The translations under genes were made by a program, and so were the position numbers. Below the pieces are notes generated by a model. That model was not told the origin of the DNA. It saw only the letters and a list, made by a program, of their open reading frames with translations, and searched no databases. From Erysipelotrichaceae bacterium (GTDB taxonomy: Bacteria > Bacillota_I > Bacilli_A > Erysipelotrichales > Erysipelotrichaceae), in assembly GCA_017431225.1 (NCBI GenBank), contig JAFRLM010000007.1, positions 150,788 to 214,787 of the forward strand: a stretch of 64,000 nt of DNA, given 5' to 3'. Position 1 is the first letter of the stretch. Each line of letters begins with the position of its first letter. Of the stretch, positions 16,693-26,103 are shown piece by piece.

Positions 16693-18655
16693 TCGTCGTT
16701 TAAAATTGATCATGGCTGCGGGGATCCTGCTCATTGGTCTGGTGATGCTCGCATTGAATTACATCTTCAAAATGGAGCTGTGGTTTGCGCTTCTGATCTA
16801 TCTGCTCATGATCGTGCTGATGCTGGCAGTTGTTCTTTATATCGATGCCAGCCGTCAGGAGATGCGCAAAGACATCGAAGACAATCTGGACGAAGGAATG
16901 CGGGACACGCTCGAAGATGCCGGCGTCGGCATCCTTGTCTATAACGACAATTACGAGATCACCTGGATGTCCTCGCTTCTCATCGAGAGATCGATGAACC
17001 ACGTCGGCGAAAAGATCTTCAACTGGCTGCCGGAGATCCAGAACCTGATCGACGGAAGCACCGATGAGGAACTCATCGTGATCAACGAGGAAAAGTACAA
17101 CGTTACCAAGAAGAAGAACGCGAACGTCCTTTCCTTCCGCGATATCTCCAAAGAATACGACCTGAGCAAGCAATACAGTCAGGAAGCGACTGTGCTCGGT
17201 CTTCTGAACTTCGATAATTATGACGACGTTTCCGAACTGGAAGACGATCTGGCGTATTTCAATACGAACATCCGTCCTCTGGTCTACGAATATTTCAAGG
17301 AACACAATCTCGTTTACAAGACACTGCGCAATAACCGCGTGATGCTCGTTCTGGATGAGCAGCATTTCGCGGAGCTCGTCGCTGACCGTTTCTCGATCCT
17401 GCAGACCGTGAAGCGCGAAGCAAAGAAGGGCGATACCGAGATGACGCTTTCCATGGCGTTTGCCCGCGGCAGTTCCGATCTGCAGGAACTTGATCAGATG
17501 GCTACATCGCTTCTGGAGATCGCGCAGACCCGCGGCGGCGACCAGGTCGTTGCCCGCAAGGTCAATGAGGAAGCCGTTTTCTATGGCGGTTCAAGCGAGG
17601 CGAAGGGCCGCCGCTCCAACGTCCGCGCCCGGGTAATCGCGAATACACTGAAGAATCTGCTCGAAGAATCCAGCAACGTGATCATTCTCGGACACAACGA
17701 AGCCGATTCAGACTGCATTGGTTCGGCTTTATGCATGTCTTTGATCGCCAGGACATATGTGGACGATGTCGTGATCGTCGCCAAGAGCGGCGGCGTAGAA
17801 CCGACTGTCGCGGCAGTCCTGAAAGAACACCAGAAGGAATTTGAGGAACGCCACCGCTTCGTCACCGAGACAGAAGCGATCAACCGGCTGAAGAACGATT
17901 CCCTGGTGATCATGGTCGACCATCATATGGCCGCCCAGTCCAACGGTATGATGCTGTTAAAGGACGCGAAGAGAGTCGTGATCATTGACCACCACCGCCG
18001 TCGTGCGGATCTTGATACCAAACCGCTTCTGGCTTATATCGAAGTAAGCGCGTCTTCGGCCTGTGAAGTCTGTGCCGAATTCCTGCCTTACCTTCTGAAG
18101 CGCAGTGTACCGAACGCGCTGGAAGCAGATATGATGTATTTCGGTATCCTGATCGATACCCACCGCTTCCGTGTCAGAGCAGGGGAACGCACCTTCAATA
18201 TCGCGGCAACGCTCCGTCAGTATGGCGCGGATCCCGCGGTCGTGGAGGAATGGAACCGCAAGTCCTTTGATACGATGAAAAAGATCACAAAGATCATTAA
18301 CCAGGCAAAACAGCTTCAGGAAAATGTCGTGATCGCGGCAATGGATGATAATGAGATCTATTCACGCACTGTGATCTCACAGGCGTGTGACGATATGTTG
18401 GGAACCAAAGAGATCGCTGCCGGCTTCGTGATCGCGCATACATCGGAAGATGAGATGGCGATCTCCGCCCGCAGTGACGGCTCGATCAATGTTCAGCTGA
18501 TCATGGAGAAGATGCATGGCGGCGGACATCTGACCGGCGCCGGTGTCCAGCGTAAAGAAGGAACGATCGACAGCTTAAGGGAAGAACTTGAAGCTGCGGT
18601 CAGGAGTTATTTAACAGAGGAGAAGAGTGAAGATGAAAGTTATATTGTTAGCTGA
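16676..18655 (+). CDS. gdpP: GdpP-type cyclic-di-AMP phosphodiesterase
   Basis: Membrane-bound enzyme that hydrolyses c-di-AMP to pApA, controlling cell-wall stress tolerance and osmolyte balance. Two transmembrane helices (about residues 10-60) are followed by a degenerate PAS domain, a degenerate GGDEF domain (about 165-300) and DHH-DHHA1 catalytic domains from about 330. Metal-binding motifs GHNEADSDCIGSA and VDHH, plus the C-terminal GGGHLTGAG, are intact. The start at 16676 has AAGGAG five bases upstream; 659 residues is typical. It overlaps yybS and rplI and so is probably translationally coupled. Confidence 0.92.
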   Translation: MIMKNDRRLKLIMAAGILLIGLVMLALNYIFKMELWFALLIYLLMIVLMLAVVLYIDASRQEMRKDIEDNLDEGMRDTLEDAGVGILVYNDNYEITWMSSLLIERSMNHVGEKIFNWLPEIQNLIDGSTDEELIVINEEKYNVTKKKNANVLSFRDISKEYDLSKQYSQEATVLGLLNFDNYDDVSELEDDLAYFNTNIRPLVYEYFKEHNLVYKTLRNNRVMLVLDEQHFAELVADRFSILQTVKREAKKGDTEMTLSMAFARGSSDLQELDQMATSLLEIAQTRGGDQVVARKVNEEAVFYGGSSEAKGRRSNVRARVIANTLKNLLEESSNVIILGHNEADSDCIGSALCMSLIARTYVDDVVIVAKSGGVEPTVAAVLKEHQKEFEERHRFVTETEAINRLKNDSLVIMVDHHMAAQSNGMMLLKDAKRVVIIDHHRRRADLDTKPLLAYIEVSASSACEVCAEFLPYLLKRSVPNALEADMMYFGILIDTHRFRVRAGERTFNIAATLRQYGADPAVVEEWNRKSFDTMKKITKIINQAKQLQENVVIAAMDDNEIYSRTVISQACDDMLGTKEIAAGFVIAHTSEDEMAISARSDGSINVQLIMEKMHGGGHLTGAGVQRKEGTIDSLREELEAAVRSYLTEEKSEDESYIVS

Positions 18656-19076
18656 TGTAAAAAAAGTTGGTAAAAAAGGCGAACTCGTCGAAGTATCCGA
18701 CGGCTACGGACGTAATTTTCTGATCCGTCAGGGCCTGGCGGTCGCCGCCAGCGCAAAAAGCCTGGATGTTCTGAAAGAAGAAAACCGTCAGGAAGCGGAG
18801 AAACAGGCAGAACTGAAGAAGGAAGCCGAAGCTTTAAAGGCCGAACTCGAAAAGACGGAGATCGTCTTCCGGGTCAAGGCAAAAGGAGGCAAGGTCTCCA
18901 ACTCTGTTTCCACGAAAAAGATCGAGGAAGAACTTGCCAAGAGGGGCTATAAGATCGATAAGCGGAAGATCCTTGATTCCGCACCTTTAAGCAGTCTCGG
19001 CTACAACATCGTCAGAGTCGAACTCTACAAAGATGTCATCGCCTCTTTCAAAGTCAAACTTGAGGAGGAGATCTGA
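18633..19076 (+). CDS. rplI: 50S ribosomal protein L9
   Basis: Large-subunit protein of 147 residues that bridges neighbouring ribosomes and helps hold the frame. N-terminal domain MKVILLADVKKVGKKGE with the conserved GYGRNFLI, a long connecting helix at about 45-75 and the C-terminal domain. I prefer the ATG at 18633, ten bases after GAGGAG, over the in-frame GTG at 18627; the protein differs by two residues. It overlaps gdpP by 23 bases, and its stop shares one base with the start of dnaB. Confidence 0.96.
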   Translation: MKVILLADVKKVGKKGELVEVSDGYGRNFLIRQGLAVAASAKSLDVLKEENRQEAEKQAELKKEAEALKAELEKTEIVFRVKAKGGKVSNSVSTKKIEEELAKRGYKIDKRKILDSAPLSSLGYNIVRVELYKDVIASFKVKLEEEI

Positions 19077-20422
19077 TGGCAACTGAACTGCCTTACAGCA
19101 TTGAAGCGGAGGAATCTCTGCTCGGCAATATCATGCTGTATGACGACACGATGCAGCGCGTGCTTGACGGCGGTATCACCGCGAATGATTTTTATCTGGA
19201 TAAGCACCGTCGTATTTTCAGTGTCATGCGCAGTATGTACGAAGCCAAAGAAAAGATCGACAGTGTTTCTCTGTCCAGCCGTCTGAAAGACTATGATATT
19301 CTCGACAATATCGGCGGCTATGATTATATTCTGCGTCTGAGCAGCGCGACGATCTCGAGCTCCCATACAAAAGAATATATCCGTATCATTCATGACAAAT
19401 CCCTGCTGCGTCAGGTCATTCAGGCCGGAAACAAGATCGTTGAAGACGCTTCCGGCGGCGTAGCGGAGATCGGGGAACTTCTGGACGGCGCGGAAAGGAC
19501 TTTCCGCAATCTTTCCCGTTCCCGTTCCGTTTCCGACTTTACCAAGGCAAGCGAACTTCTGGATAAGAACCTCGCCCGGATCCATACGATCCAGGACAGT
19601 AAGGATTCCGTGACCGGTGTCCGCACATCTTTCAGCGCGCTCGACAAGATCACCAACGGTTTCCAGAAAGGTGACCTGATCATCCTGGCTGCCCGTCCGA
19701 GTATGGGTAAGACCGCGCTGGCGCTGAATTTCGCGAAGAACGCTTCCCAGCTCGCGCTTGGCGCGATCGCGATCTTCTCGGTGGAAATGCCGGCAGATCA
19801 GCTGACGATGCGTATGCTGTCCTCGGAGAGCCACGTTGACTCGCAGAAGCTCCGTACCGGACAGCTGAGCGATGAAGACTGGAGCGCAGTCAACCGCGCT
19901 GCGCAGAATCTGAAGAGCCGCAAGATCTACATCGACGACACATCCAATATCAAGGTATCGGACATCTCGGCAAAATGCCGCAAGCTGGCCGACGAGAATG
20001 AGCATGGTATTTCCCTGATCCTGATCGACTACATTCAGCTGATCCAGGGAGACAAGAACAGCGAAAGCCGTCAGCAGGAGATCTCCGAGATCTCAAGAAG
20101 CCTGAAAGCACTGGCCCGTGACCTGGAGACCCCGGTCATCGCGCTGTCGCAGCTTTCCCGAAGCGTTGAAAAACGTGAAGAGAAAAAGCCGATGCTTTCC
20201 GACCTTCGTGAATCCGGAGCCCTGGAACAGGACGCGGACGTCGTTCTGTTCATCTACCGTGAAAACTACTATAAACGTGATGAAGAAAACGCCAACGATG
20301 AACGCGAAGACGTCGAACTGACGATCGCGAAACACCGTAACGGTCCGACCGGTCTTGTCCATCTGGCGTTCGACCGCAACATTTCCTCGTTCTACAGCGT
20401 TGCGAACAGAGAGGGAGAATGA
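19076..20422 (+). CDS. dnaB: replicative DNA helicase
   Basis: Hexameric 5'-3' helicase of the replication fork (called DnaC in Bacillus subtilis), 448 residues. N-terminal collar domain (PYSIEAEESLLG at 6-17), a linker helix, then the RecA-like ATPase with Walker A ARPSMGKT at 206-213, Walker B LILIDYIQL and the arginine-finger region near the SRSVEKREEKKP segment. Its ATG overlaps the stop of rplI by one base. The rplI-dnaB pair is highly conserved in Firmicutes. No intein is present. Confidence 0.96.
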   Translation: MATELPYSIEAEESLLGNIMLYDDTMQRVLDGGITANDFYLDKHRRIFSVMRSMYEAKEKIDSVSLSSRLKDYDILDNIGGYDYILRLSSATISSSHTKEYIRIIHDKSLLRQVIQAGNKIVEDASGGVAEIGELLDGAERTFRNLSRSRSVSDFTKASELLDKNLARIHTIQDSKDSVTGVRTSFSALDKITNGFQKGDLIILAARPSMGKTALALNFAKNASQLALGAIAIFSVEMPADQLTMRMLSSESHVDSQKLRTGQLSDEDWSAVNRAAQNLKSRKIYIDDTSNIKVSDISAKCRKLADENEHGISLILIDYIQLIQGDKNSESRQQEISEISRSLKALARDLETPVIALSQLSRSVEKREEKKPMLSDLRESGALEQDADVVLFIYRENYYKRDEENANDEREDVELTIAKHRNGPTGLVHLAFDRNISSFYSVANREGE

Positions 20423-21945
20423 AAAAGATCATCCTGATCGGATTGTGTCTGGTCCTTTCGTTCCTGCTGGCCTATTACGGACCGACGCTAACGAAAGAAA
20501 AACAGCACGTTCCGGAAACAGTTCTGGCAAATGAAAAATCGCTGCTGCAGCAGCAGGTCTTTTCGTACAGCGAGGAACCGATGAGCGTCTATAAGCTCTA
20601 CAACGGACAGGATCTGGTCGCTGTGGTCACAGACTACGACGCGCTCCAGGAAAGGATCGCGAAAGAATACGAAGAGAACTACGCTGCTGAGTATCCGGGT
20701 ACTTCTCTGGGTCTGGGAGGAGAGCTGTTCTTCGTAAAGGAGAACGTCTCTTACCGGGTAGAGGACATCGATGATCAGATCTTTGATTATCTGCTTAAGG
20801 ACAATCATCTCGGTGTTACGGTGACAGCGATCGAGCTGTCCACCAAAAGCGGTACATACGATGTTATCTATGTAAAGAACATCGATGATTTCTATGCCGC
20901 CAGAGACCGTTTCCTGAAGAACTTCGTTTCCGAAGAGGCGCTTACGCGCTTCCGCAACCGTGAAGCCGCGGAAGAACTGACGGATTACGGCACGATCGAG
21001 ACCGGTGTCCGTATCCAGGAAACGATCACGACCCAGAAAGCGGTCGCTTCACGTGATCAGATCTTCAACGATACAGCTACGATCTATGAATATCTCTGCT
21101 ACGGCCGCGAGACCCAGAGAGAATACTATACCGTAAAAGAAGGAGACACCCTTGCCGGTGTCGGTTCCTATTACCACGATATGTCGCCGCGCCAGCTGAT
21201 GCTGATCAACCCGGATATCATTACCAACGTCGATCAGATCCTGGAGCCCGGCATGAGCATCAATGTCGCGTATTACACATCCCCGCTGACCGTCGTCGTC
21301 ACCAAAGAACGTCTGTCGCAGGAGGTCATCTATCCGGATACTCCGGAATATATCGAAGATCCGAATATCTTCGTCGGCACCGAAGAAGTGATCACCGAAG
21401 AAGTCAACGGACTGAAGAACGTTTTGCGTGAGGAGACCTGGATCAACGGGGTCCTGCAGCCGCATGAGGATATCCGTTCTTCCGTAGTCACCCTTGAACC
21501 GGTGCGTGCCGTGATCCGTGTCGGCACGAAGCCGCTGCCGAAGGTCGGTACCGGGCGCTTTATCTGGCCGATCGACAACCCGATCATCACCTGCGCGGTC
21601 GGCTGTTACTACGGACATATGGGCACAGACGTACAGAACATGTATGACCGTTACGGTCCGGTATATGCCGCCGATAACGGAACCGTCATTCAGAAGGGCT
21701 TCAACGGCATCTCCGGTAACTATCTCGTCATCGACCACAACAACGGATTTACGACGTACTACGGTCACTTCAATGTACCGCCTTATGTCGAGATCGGTGA
21801 TACCGTACAGCGTGGCCAGGTTATCGGTCAGATCGGTATGACCGGACTCGCGACCGGTCCGCATGTCCATTTCGAGATCCGTGACGGAAGCACAACGAAC
21901 GCCTGCGAATTCATGGATTGTCATTCGATACCCTGGGCGTATTAG
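20419..21945 (+). CDS. M23 peptidase with LysM and G5 domains, membrane-anchored
   Basis: Predicted extracellular peptidoglycan endopeptidase, 508 residues. An N-terminal hydrophobic segment (about residues 4-20) acts as a signal or anchor. A LysM domain starts near residue 234 (YYTVKEGDTLAG), followed by a G5-like stretch (about 290-365) and a C-terminal LytM domain. The zinc site is complete: His400 and Asp404 in GHMGTD, His450, and His482/His484 in GPHVHFEIR. It therefore looks catalytically active, unlike EnvC/NlpD-type activators. The start overlaps dnaB (ATGA), an unusual coupling of a cell-wall hydrolase to the helicase gene. The first ~200 residues are not assignable. Confidence 0.85.
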   Translation: MKKIILIGLCLVLSFLLAYYGPTLTKEKQHVPETVLANEKSLLQQQVFSYSEEPMSVYKLYNGQDLVAVVTDYDALQERIAKEYEENYAAEYPGTSLGLGGELFFVKENVSYRVEDIDDQIFDYLLKDNHLGVTVTAIELSTKSGTYDVIYVKNIDDFYAARDRFLKNFVSEEALTRFRNREAAEELTDYGTIETGVRIQETITTQKAVASRDQIFNDTATIYEYLCYGRETQREYYTVKEGDTLAGVGSYYHDMSPRQLMLINPDIITNVDQILEPGMSINVAYYTSPLTVVVTKERLSQEVIYPDTPEYIEDPNIFVGTEEVITEEVNGLKNVLREETWINGVLQPHEDIRSSVVTLEPVRAVIRVGTKPLPKVGTGRFIWPIDNPIITCAVGCYYGHMGTDVQNMYDRYGPVYAADNGTVIQKGFNGISGNYLVIDHNNGFTTYYGHFNVPPYVEIGDTVQRGQVIGQIGMTGLATGPHVHFEIRDGSTTNACEFMDCHSIPWAY

Positions 21946-21954
21946 GAGGTTTTT

Positions 21955-23019
21955 ATGAAACTTCAGCGTTTATTACTGGTCCTGATCGCGATCCTGTTTG
22001 TCTGGAACGTTGTTCTGACGAGCCAGCTCAACAAGGAACCGGCTGTCAGCGAAGAGACGATCATCAATAATGTCGTCAACGGTTTTTCGACAGATCTTAC
22101 AAAGGTCGCCGAAGAACGGGCGCCGGCGATCGTGACTGTTGAAAGCGGCGGAACGCTTTCAACGGCGCTTTTCTATCGCTCTGAGAATGGAAAGAGCTAT
22201 TTTCTGACGACTTATCACACCCTGTCCGCAGACAGTATCACACTGCGTCTGGAAAACGGACTGGTTTCCGAAGCTGCGATCAAGGGCTTTGATGTTTTCT
22301 CTGATATCTGCATGCTCGAGGCAGAGATCCCTTATGAGATCGCTGAAGTGCCTTTCGGGAATGCCGAACTGCTTCAGAAGGGCGAATTCCTGCTTACTTT
22401 CGGCGCGCCGCGCGTTGTCGACTACAGTCCTGGCGTTTCGCTGGCGATGGTCTCCAATAAAAAAACGACCGTCAACAACCTGCTGAACTACAAGGATAAC
22501 GAACTGACGTACTACATCGATCTGATCCAGATGTCCTCGATCCTGACTGCCGGTTATTCCGGCGGGCCGGTCTTCAATATGAATGGTGAGCTGGTCGGTA
22601 TGAACTGCTTCACTCTGCGCAGCAGCGACGGTACGAGTTTCGCGCTTCCGGTCAATGAGATCAGTCTGATCGCGGAGAAGCTGCTCAGAAATGAGCCCGC
22701 AAATAAGACGATGTTCGGTGTCCGCGGTAAACCGGTAGCCAATATGCACAATTATGAGAAAGCCTCGCTCGCGATCGAGCTGACCCAGATCGAAGGCTAT
22801 TATATCGAGAACCTTCATTCCGATTCTCTCGGACTCCATGCCGGACTCCAGCCGGGAGATATTCTTCTGAGCGTCAACGGCGAAAAGATCAACAGCGAGA
22901 GCGACCTGCTGAGAGCACAGTACAGCGGGCTCGGAGAATACGACCTTCAGGTCAACCGCAAGGGTGAAGCGCTCGCGCTTCATCTCAGTATCGAAAACGG
23001 GAGTGAACCGGCCGAATGA
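21955..23019 (+). CDS. HtrA/DegP-like trypsin-fold serine protease with PDZ domain
   Basis: Membrane-anchored protein of 354 residues. N-terminal helix at residues 5-22, a trypsin-like domain to about 240 and a C-terminal PDZ domain (about 260-345, with LGLHAGLQPGDILLSVNG). A triad is readable as His88 (TTYHTL), Asp117 (FSDICML) and Ser202 (AGYSGGP). The surrounding residues depart from the usual HtrA motifs TNNHV and GNSGGP, so substrate range may differ. A good Shine-Dalgarno (AGGAGG) lies upstream. It overlaps rlmH by 4 bases; htrA-rlmH adjacency is conserved in many Firmicutes, usually after the walRK operon, which is absent here. Confidence 0.85.
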   Translation: MKLQRLLLVLIAILFVWNVVLTSQLNKEPAVSEETIINNVVNGFSTDLTKVAEERAPAIVTVESGGTLSTALFYRSENGKSYFLTTYHTLSADSITLRLENGLVSEAAIKGFDVFSDICMLEAEIPYEIAEVPFGNAELLQKGEFLLTFGAPRVVDYSPGVSLAMVSNKKTTVNNLLNYKDNELTYYIDLIQMSSILTAGYSGGPVFNMNGELVGMNCFTLRSSDGTSFALPVNEISLIAEKLLRNEPANKTMFGVRGKPVANMHNYEKASLAIELTQIEGYYIENLHSDSLGLHAGLQPGDILLSVNGEKINSESDLLRAQYSGLGEYDLQVNRKGEALALHLSIENGSEPAE

Positions 23020-23480
23020 TCCGCGTTCTCTGTGTCGGCAAAGTCAAGGACGGCCCTCTGAAACAGCTGATCGATGATTACAGCAAACGGATAAACGGCT
23101 ATCATAAATTCCGTATCGATGAAGTCAGGGATGAGCCGATCTATCTGAATACATCGGCGGAGGCGATCCTGAACAAAGAAGGGGAACGCCTTCTGCAGAA
23201 CATCCATGATGACGAATGTGTGATCCTGCTCGACCTGCGGGGCAAGGAGTATGATTCTCCCTCATTCGCCGCGGAAATGGACAAATGGATCTCCGCCAAA
23301 GGGAAGCTCTGCTTCGTGATCGGCGGTTCCTTAGGGCTGAGTGAAGACGTCCGCAAACGTGCGGATCACGCCTGGAAACTGTCGGATCTGACCTTTTTGC
23401 ACCAGATGACAAGATTGATCGTTTCAGAACAGATTTACCGTGCTTTCAAGATCCTCCACAACGAGAATTATCACAAGTAA
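23016..23480 (+). CDS. rlmH: 23S rRNA pseudouridine1915 N3-methyltransferase
   Basis: SPOUT-family methyltransferase that methylates pseudouridine 1915 of 23S rRNA in assembled ribosomes. The protein is 154 residues, normal for RlmH. Diagnostic motifs are LDLRGKEYDS, the knot-forming FVIGGSLGLSEDV and the C-terminal LTFLHQMTRLIVSEQIYRA. The start overlaps the protease gene (ATGA). The next gene, ptsH, has its own promoter just beyond the rlmH stop. Confidence 0.96.
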   Translation: MIRVLCVGKVKDGPLKQLIDDYSKRINGYHKFRIDEVRDEPIYLNTSAEAILNKEGERLLQNIHDDECVILLDLRGKEYDSPSFAAEMDKWISAKGKLCFVIGGSLGLSEDVRKRADHAWKLSDLTFLHQMTRLIVSEQIYRAFKILHNENYHK

Positions 23481-23485
23481 TTTCC

Positions 23486-23514
23486 TTGAAATAACAACTT
23501 TATAAAGATAGAAT
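23486..23514 (+). promoter_or_regulatory. sigma-A promoter of ptsH
   Basis: TTGAAA and TAGAAT separated by exactly 17 bp, immediately after rlmH; a strong Shine-Dalgarno (AAAGGAGG) follows before the start at 23539. One of the two best promoters in the window. Confidence 0.82.
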
Positions 23515-23538
23515 AATAGCGTAAAGGAGGAGACAGCC

Positions 23539-23805
23539 ATGACAGAATTAAAAACCGTTGTCATCGATTCCGTAGGCCTTCATGCCCGCCCGGCAACGAT
23601 TTCCGTAAATATTGCGAACCGCTTCAAATCGCAAGTGAGCATCACCTATGATGGCCACACCGTCAATATGAAGTCTATCCTGGGTGTCATGTCCTTGGGG
23701 ATCCCCAGTCAGGCGGAGATTACGATCACCTGCGAGGGCGAAGACGAAGAAGTCGCGATCGAATCAATCAAGAATATTTTACAAGAGCAAAACGTGATCG
23801 AATGA
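23539..23805 (+). CDS. ptsH: phosphocarrier protein HPr
   Basis: Central phosphocarrier of the PTS and, in Firmicutes, the effector of carbon catabolite control. His15 (GLHARPAT) is the catalytic phosphorylation site and Ser46 (MKSILGVMSLG) the regulatory site phosphorylated by HPr kinase, whose gene hprK lies 11.5 kb downstream. At 88 residues the length is standard. It has its own promoter and probably its own terminator, and is not followed by ptsI, which is the usual partner. Confidence 0.96.
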   Translation: MTELKTVVIDSVGLHARPATISVNIANRFKSQVSITYDGHTVNMKSILGVMSLGIPSQAEITITCEGEDEEVAIESIKNILQEQNVIE

Positions 23806-23817
23806 TCCGGCTCTTTT
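23784..23817 (+). terminator. possible terminator overlapping the end of ptsH
   Basis: AGAGC / GCTCT outer pairs enclose an inner GATC / GATC stem, followed by six T residues. The left arm lies in the last codons of ptsH. The structure is interrupted by internal loops, so termination may be partial and allow read-through into pgm. Confidence 0.5.
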
Positions 23818-23842
23818 TTATTTACACTTAGGGAGGAAAACC

Positions 23843-25528
23843 ATGAATACACAGGAACGTATCGCCTATTGGCAGAATCATCCGGACCTTGATCCGGCTC
23901 TCAGAGAAGAACTGATGAATCTGACCGATCAGCAGAAGGAAGACGCCTTCTACAAGGATGTCAAATTCGAAACTGCCGGTATGCGCGGTCTGATGGGAGT
24001 GGGACCAAACAGACTGAACATCCACACTGTCCGCAAGGCAACACAGGGTCTCGCAAACTGGCTGAAGAAAAACGGCAAGGAACAGCCGAGCTGCGTCATC
24101 GCATATGATAACCGTTATAATTCCAAGGAATTCGCATACGACAGTGCTAAAATGCTCGCGAGCAGCGGTGTTAAGACATATGTATTTGACAGCCTTCGTC
24201 CGACTCCGGAACTGAGCTTCGCTGTCCGTTACCTGCATTGCGATGCCGGTATCATGATCACCGCGAGCCATAACCCGAAAGAATACAACGGCTACAAGGT
24301 CTACGACGAGAACGGCTGCCAGCTGATCCCGCCGCTTGCACAGCAGGTCATCGACGAGATCGATCTGCTCCCGGATATGCTTGCGCTGAAATCGGCCGTC
24401 GGCATGGACAATGAACTGATCCAGATCGTTAACACAGAAGTTGACGAAGCTTACTATAAAGAGGTCCTCGCCATCACGATGCGCAAGGATCTAAACAAGG
24501 ATTTCCGTATCGCCTATTCTCCGGAACACGGCGCATCCTACGTTCCGGTCAAGACCTGTCTGACCAGAGCCGGCTATGATGTTCACGAAGTTGAAAGCCA
24601 GAAAGATCCGAACCCGGCTTTCGCGAATACGAAATCTCCGAACCCGGAAGTCGAAGCAGCTTATGAAGGCGTTCTCGCTCTCGCGAAAGAGATCGACGCG
24701 GAACTGCTGCTCGTCTGCGACCCGGATGGCGACCGCATGGGCGTCGGTGTCAAACATAATGGCAAATACATCCTGCTGAACGGCAACCAGACCGGTGCTG
24801 TTCTGATGGAATACATCCTGATGACTCTGAAAGAACTCGGCAAGATGCCGGCTCATCCGACTGTCTACAACACGATCGTTACCAGCGATATCGGCAAGGC
24901 TGTCGCGGAAAGCTACGGCGCAGAGTGCATCCAGACACTCACCGGCTTCAAATACATCGGCGATCAGGTCAAACGCGCTGAGATCAGCGGCGATCACGAT
25001 TATGTCTTCGGTTATGAGGAATCCTACGGTTCACTCGTTAAACCGTTCGTCCGTGATAAGGACGCTACCCAGGCATGTCTGATGCTGGCGGAAGCATGCG
25101 CTTACTACCGTTCCCAGGGCAAGACTCTGTATGATGTCGTCTTCGATATCTTTGCCCGCGTCGGCGCATACGCTGACAAGCAGATCAATATCTCCCTGCC
25201 GGGTGCTGACGGCGCCAGAAAGCTGCAGCAGCTGATGGGCGGTCTGCGTGAAACAGATCTGAAGGAACTTGGCGGTGTCAAGGTCGTCCGCAAGGAAGAC
25301 TACAAGCTCCGCAAGGCATATGACGCGGAAGGTGAACATGATCTTCTCGGTCACGACATCTCCGATGTCCTGAAGTATTTCCTGGAAGACGGTTCCTATG
25401 TCTGTGTACGTCCGAGCGGAACAGAGCCGAAATGCAAGATCTATCTGTCCACCAAGGCAGACACATACGAAGAAGCGCTGGCAAAGATCGAGAAGTACGG
25501 CAAGGCAGCCTCGGTCTATCTCCAGTAA
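23843..25528 (+). CDS. alpha-phosphoglucomutase / phosphohexomutase (PgcA-type)
   Basis: Interconverts glucose-1-phosphate and glucose-6-phosphate (possibly also mannose phosphates), supplying precursors for cell-wall and storage glycans. The four-domain mutase of 561 residues has the phosphoserine loop TASHNPKEYNG (Ser142), the metal loop DPDGDRMG at 293-300, the sugar-binding GYEESYGS and the phosphate-binding RPSGTEPK near the C-terminus. The length fits the long Firmicutes PgcA type rather than GlmM. Shine-Dalgarno AGGGAGG precedes the start. The stop shares a base with the methyltransferase start. Confidence 0.92.
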   Translation: MNTQERIAYWQNHPDLDPALREELMNLTDQQKEDAFYKDVKFETAGMRGLMGVGPNRLNIHTVRKATQGLANWLKKNGKEQPSCVIAYDNRYNSKEFAYDSAKMLASSGVKTYVFDSLRPTPELSFAVRYLHCDAGIMITASHNPKEYNGYKVYDENGCQLIPPLAQQVIDEIDLLPDMLALKSAVGMDNELIQIVNTEVDEAYYKEVLAITMRKDLNKDFRIAYSPEHGASYVPVKTCLTRAGYDVHEVESQKDPNPAFANTKSPNPEVEAAYEGVLALAKEIDAELLLVCDPDGDRMGVGVKHNGKYILLNGNQTGAVLMEYILMTLKELGKMPAHPTVYNTIVTSDIGKAVAESYGAECIQTLTGFKYIGDQVKRAEISGDHDYVFGYEESYGSLVKPFVRDKDATQACLMLAEACAYYRSQGKTLYDVVFDIFARVGAYADKQINISLPGADGARKLQQLMGGLRETDLKELGGVKVVRKEDYKLRKAYDAEGEHDLLGHDISDVLKYFLEDGSYVCVRPSGTEPKCKIYLSTKADTYEEALAKIEKYGKAASVYLQ

Positions 25529-26103
25529 TGACGTATCGTTATACGCACGAACTACCTAAATTAAGAGAGGAAGGCTTGTCCTTCCTTTTGAAATATTGCC
25601 GGGAACACGATGTCAGACGGCTTTTGGAGCTCGGGACCGCGGAAGCGAATACTTCGATCGCGCTGGCCCGGGCGTTTCCGGAGATGCAGGTAGATACGAT
25701 CGAACGCGATCCGGCGATGATCGAAAAAGCGAAGCAGCATATCGCGGAAGCAGGCCTGGAAGACCGGATCCGTCTTTTCGAGGAGGATATCGCCGTTTTT
25801 GACGGAGAGGGGAAGTACGATCTGATCTTCGTCGATGCCGGGAAAGCGCACAATGACGATTATTTCCGGATGTTCCGTGACCGCCTCAGCGAGCGGGGCG
25901 CTTTCTTTTTCGACAACATGGTCTTCCATAATATGATCTATGATCCGGACGCGATCGAGAACCGTTCGACCAGGCAGATGGTCCGCAAAATCGTTCGTTT
26001 TCGGGAAGAAATCACTTGTGAAAAAGATTTCACTGCAACGTTTTATGATAAAATAGGAGATGGTATCCTAATCGTAAGCAGGAGGAATGAATATGAAAGT
26101 TAA
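25528..26103 (+). CDS. class I SAM-dependent O-methyltransferase (YrrM-like)
   Basis: Predicted soluble methyltransferase of 191 residues, similar in layout to the catechol O-methyltransferase-like YrrM family. SAM-binding motif I is LLELGTAEANTSIALA, followed by IERDPAMIEKA and IFVDAGKAHNDDYF; a DNMVFHNMIYDP metal/substrate segment comes later. The start at 25528 overlaps the pgm stop by one base (TAATG). The longer frame upstream is an alternative frame of pgm. YrrM-type enzymes methylate hydroxyuridine in tRNA in Bacillus; this function is possible but unproven. It overlaps the start of the next gene, so expression is probably coupled. Confidence 0.82.
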   Translation: MTYRYTHELPKLREEGLSFLLKYCREHDVRRLLELGTAEANTSIALARAFPEMQVDTIERDPAMIEKAKQHIAEAGLEDRIRLFEEDIAVFDGEGKYDLIFVDAGKAHNDDYFRMFRDRLSERGAFFFDNMVFHNMIYDPDAIENRSTRQMVRKIVRFREEITCEKDFTATFYDKIGDGILIVSRRNEYES

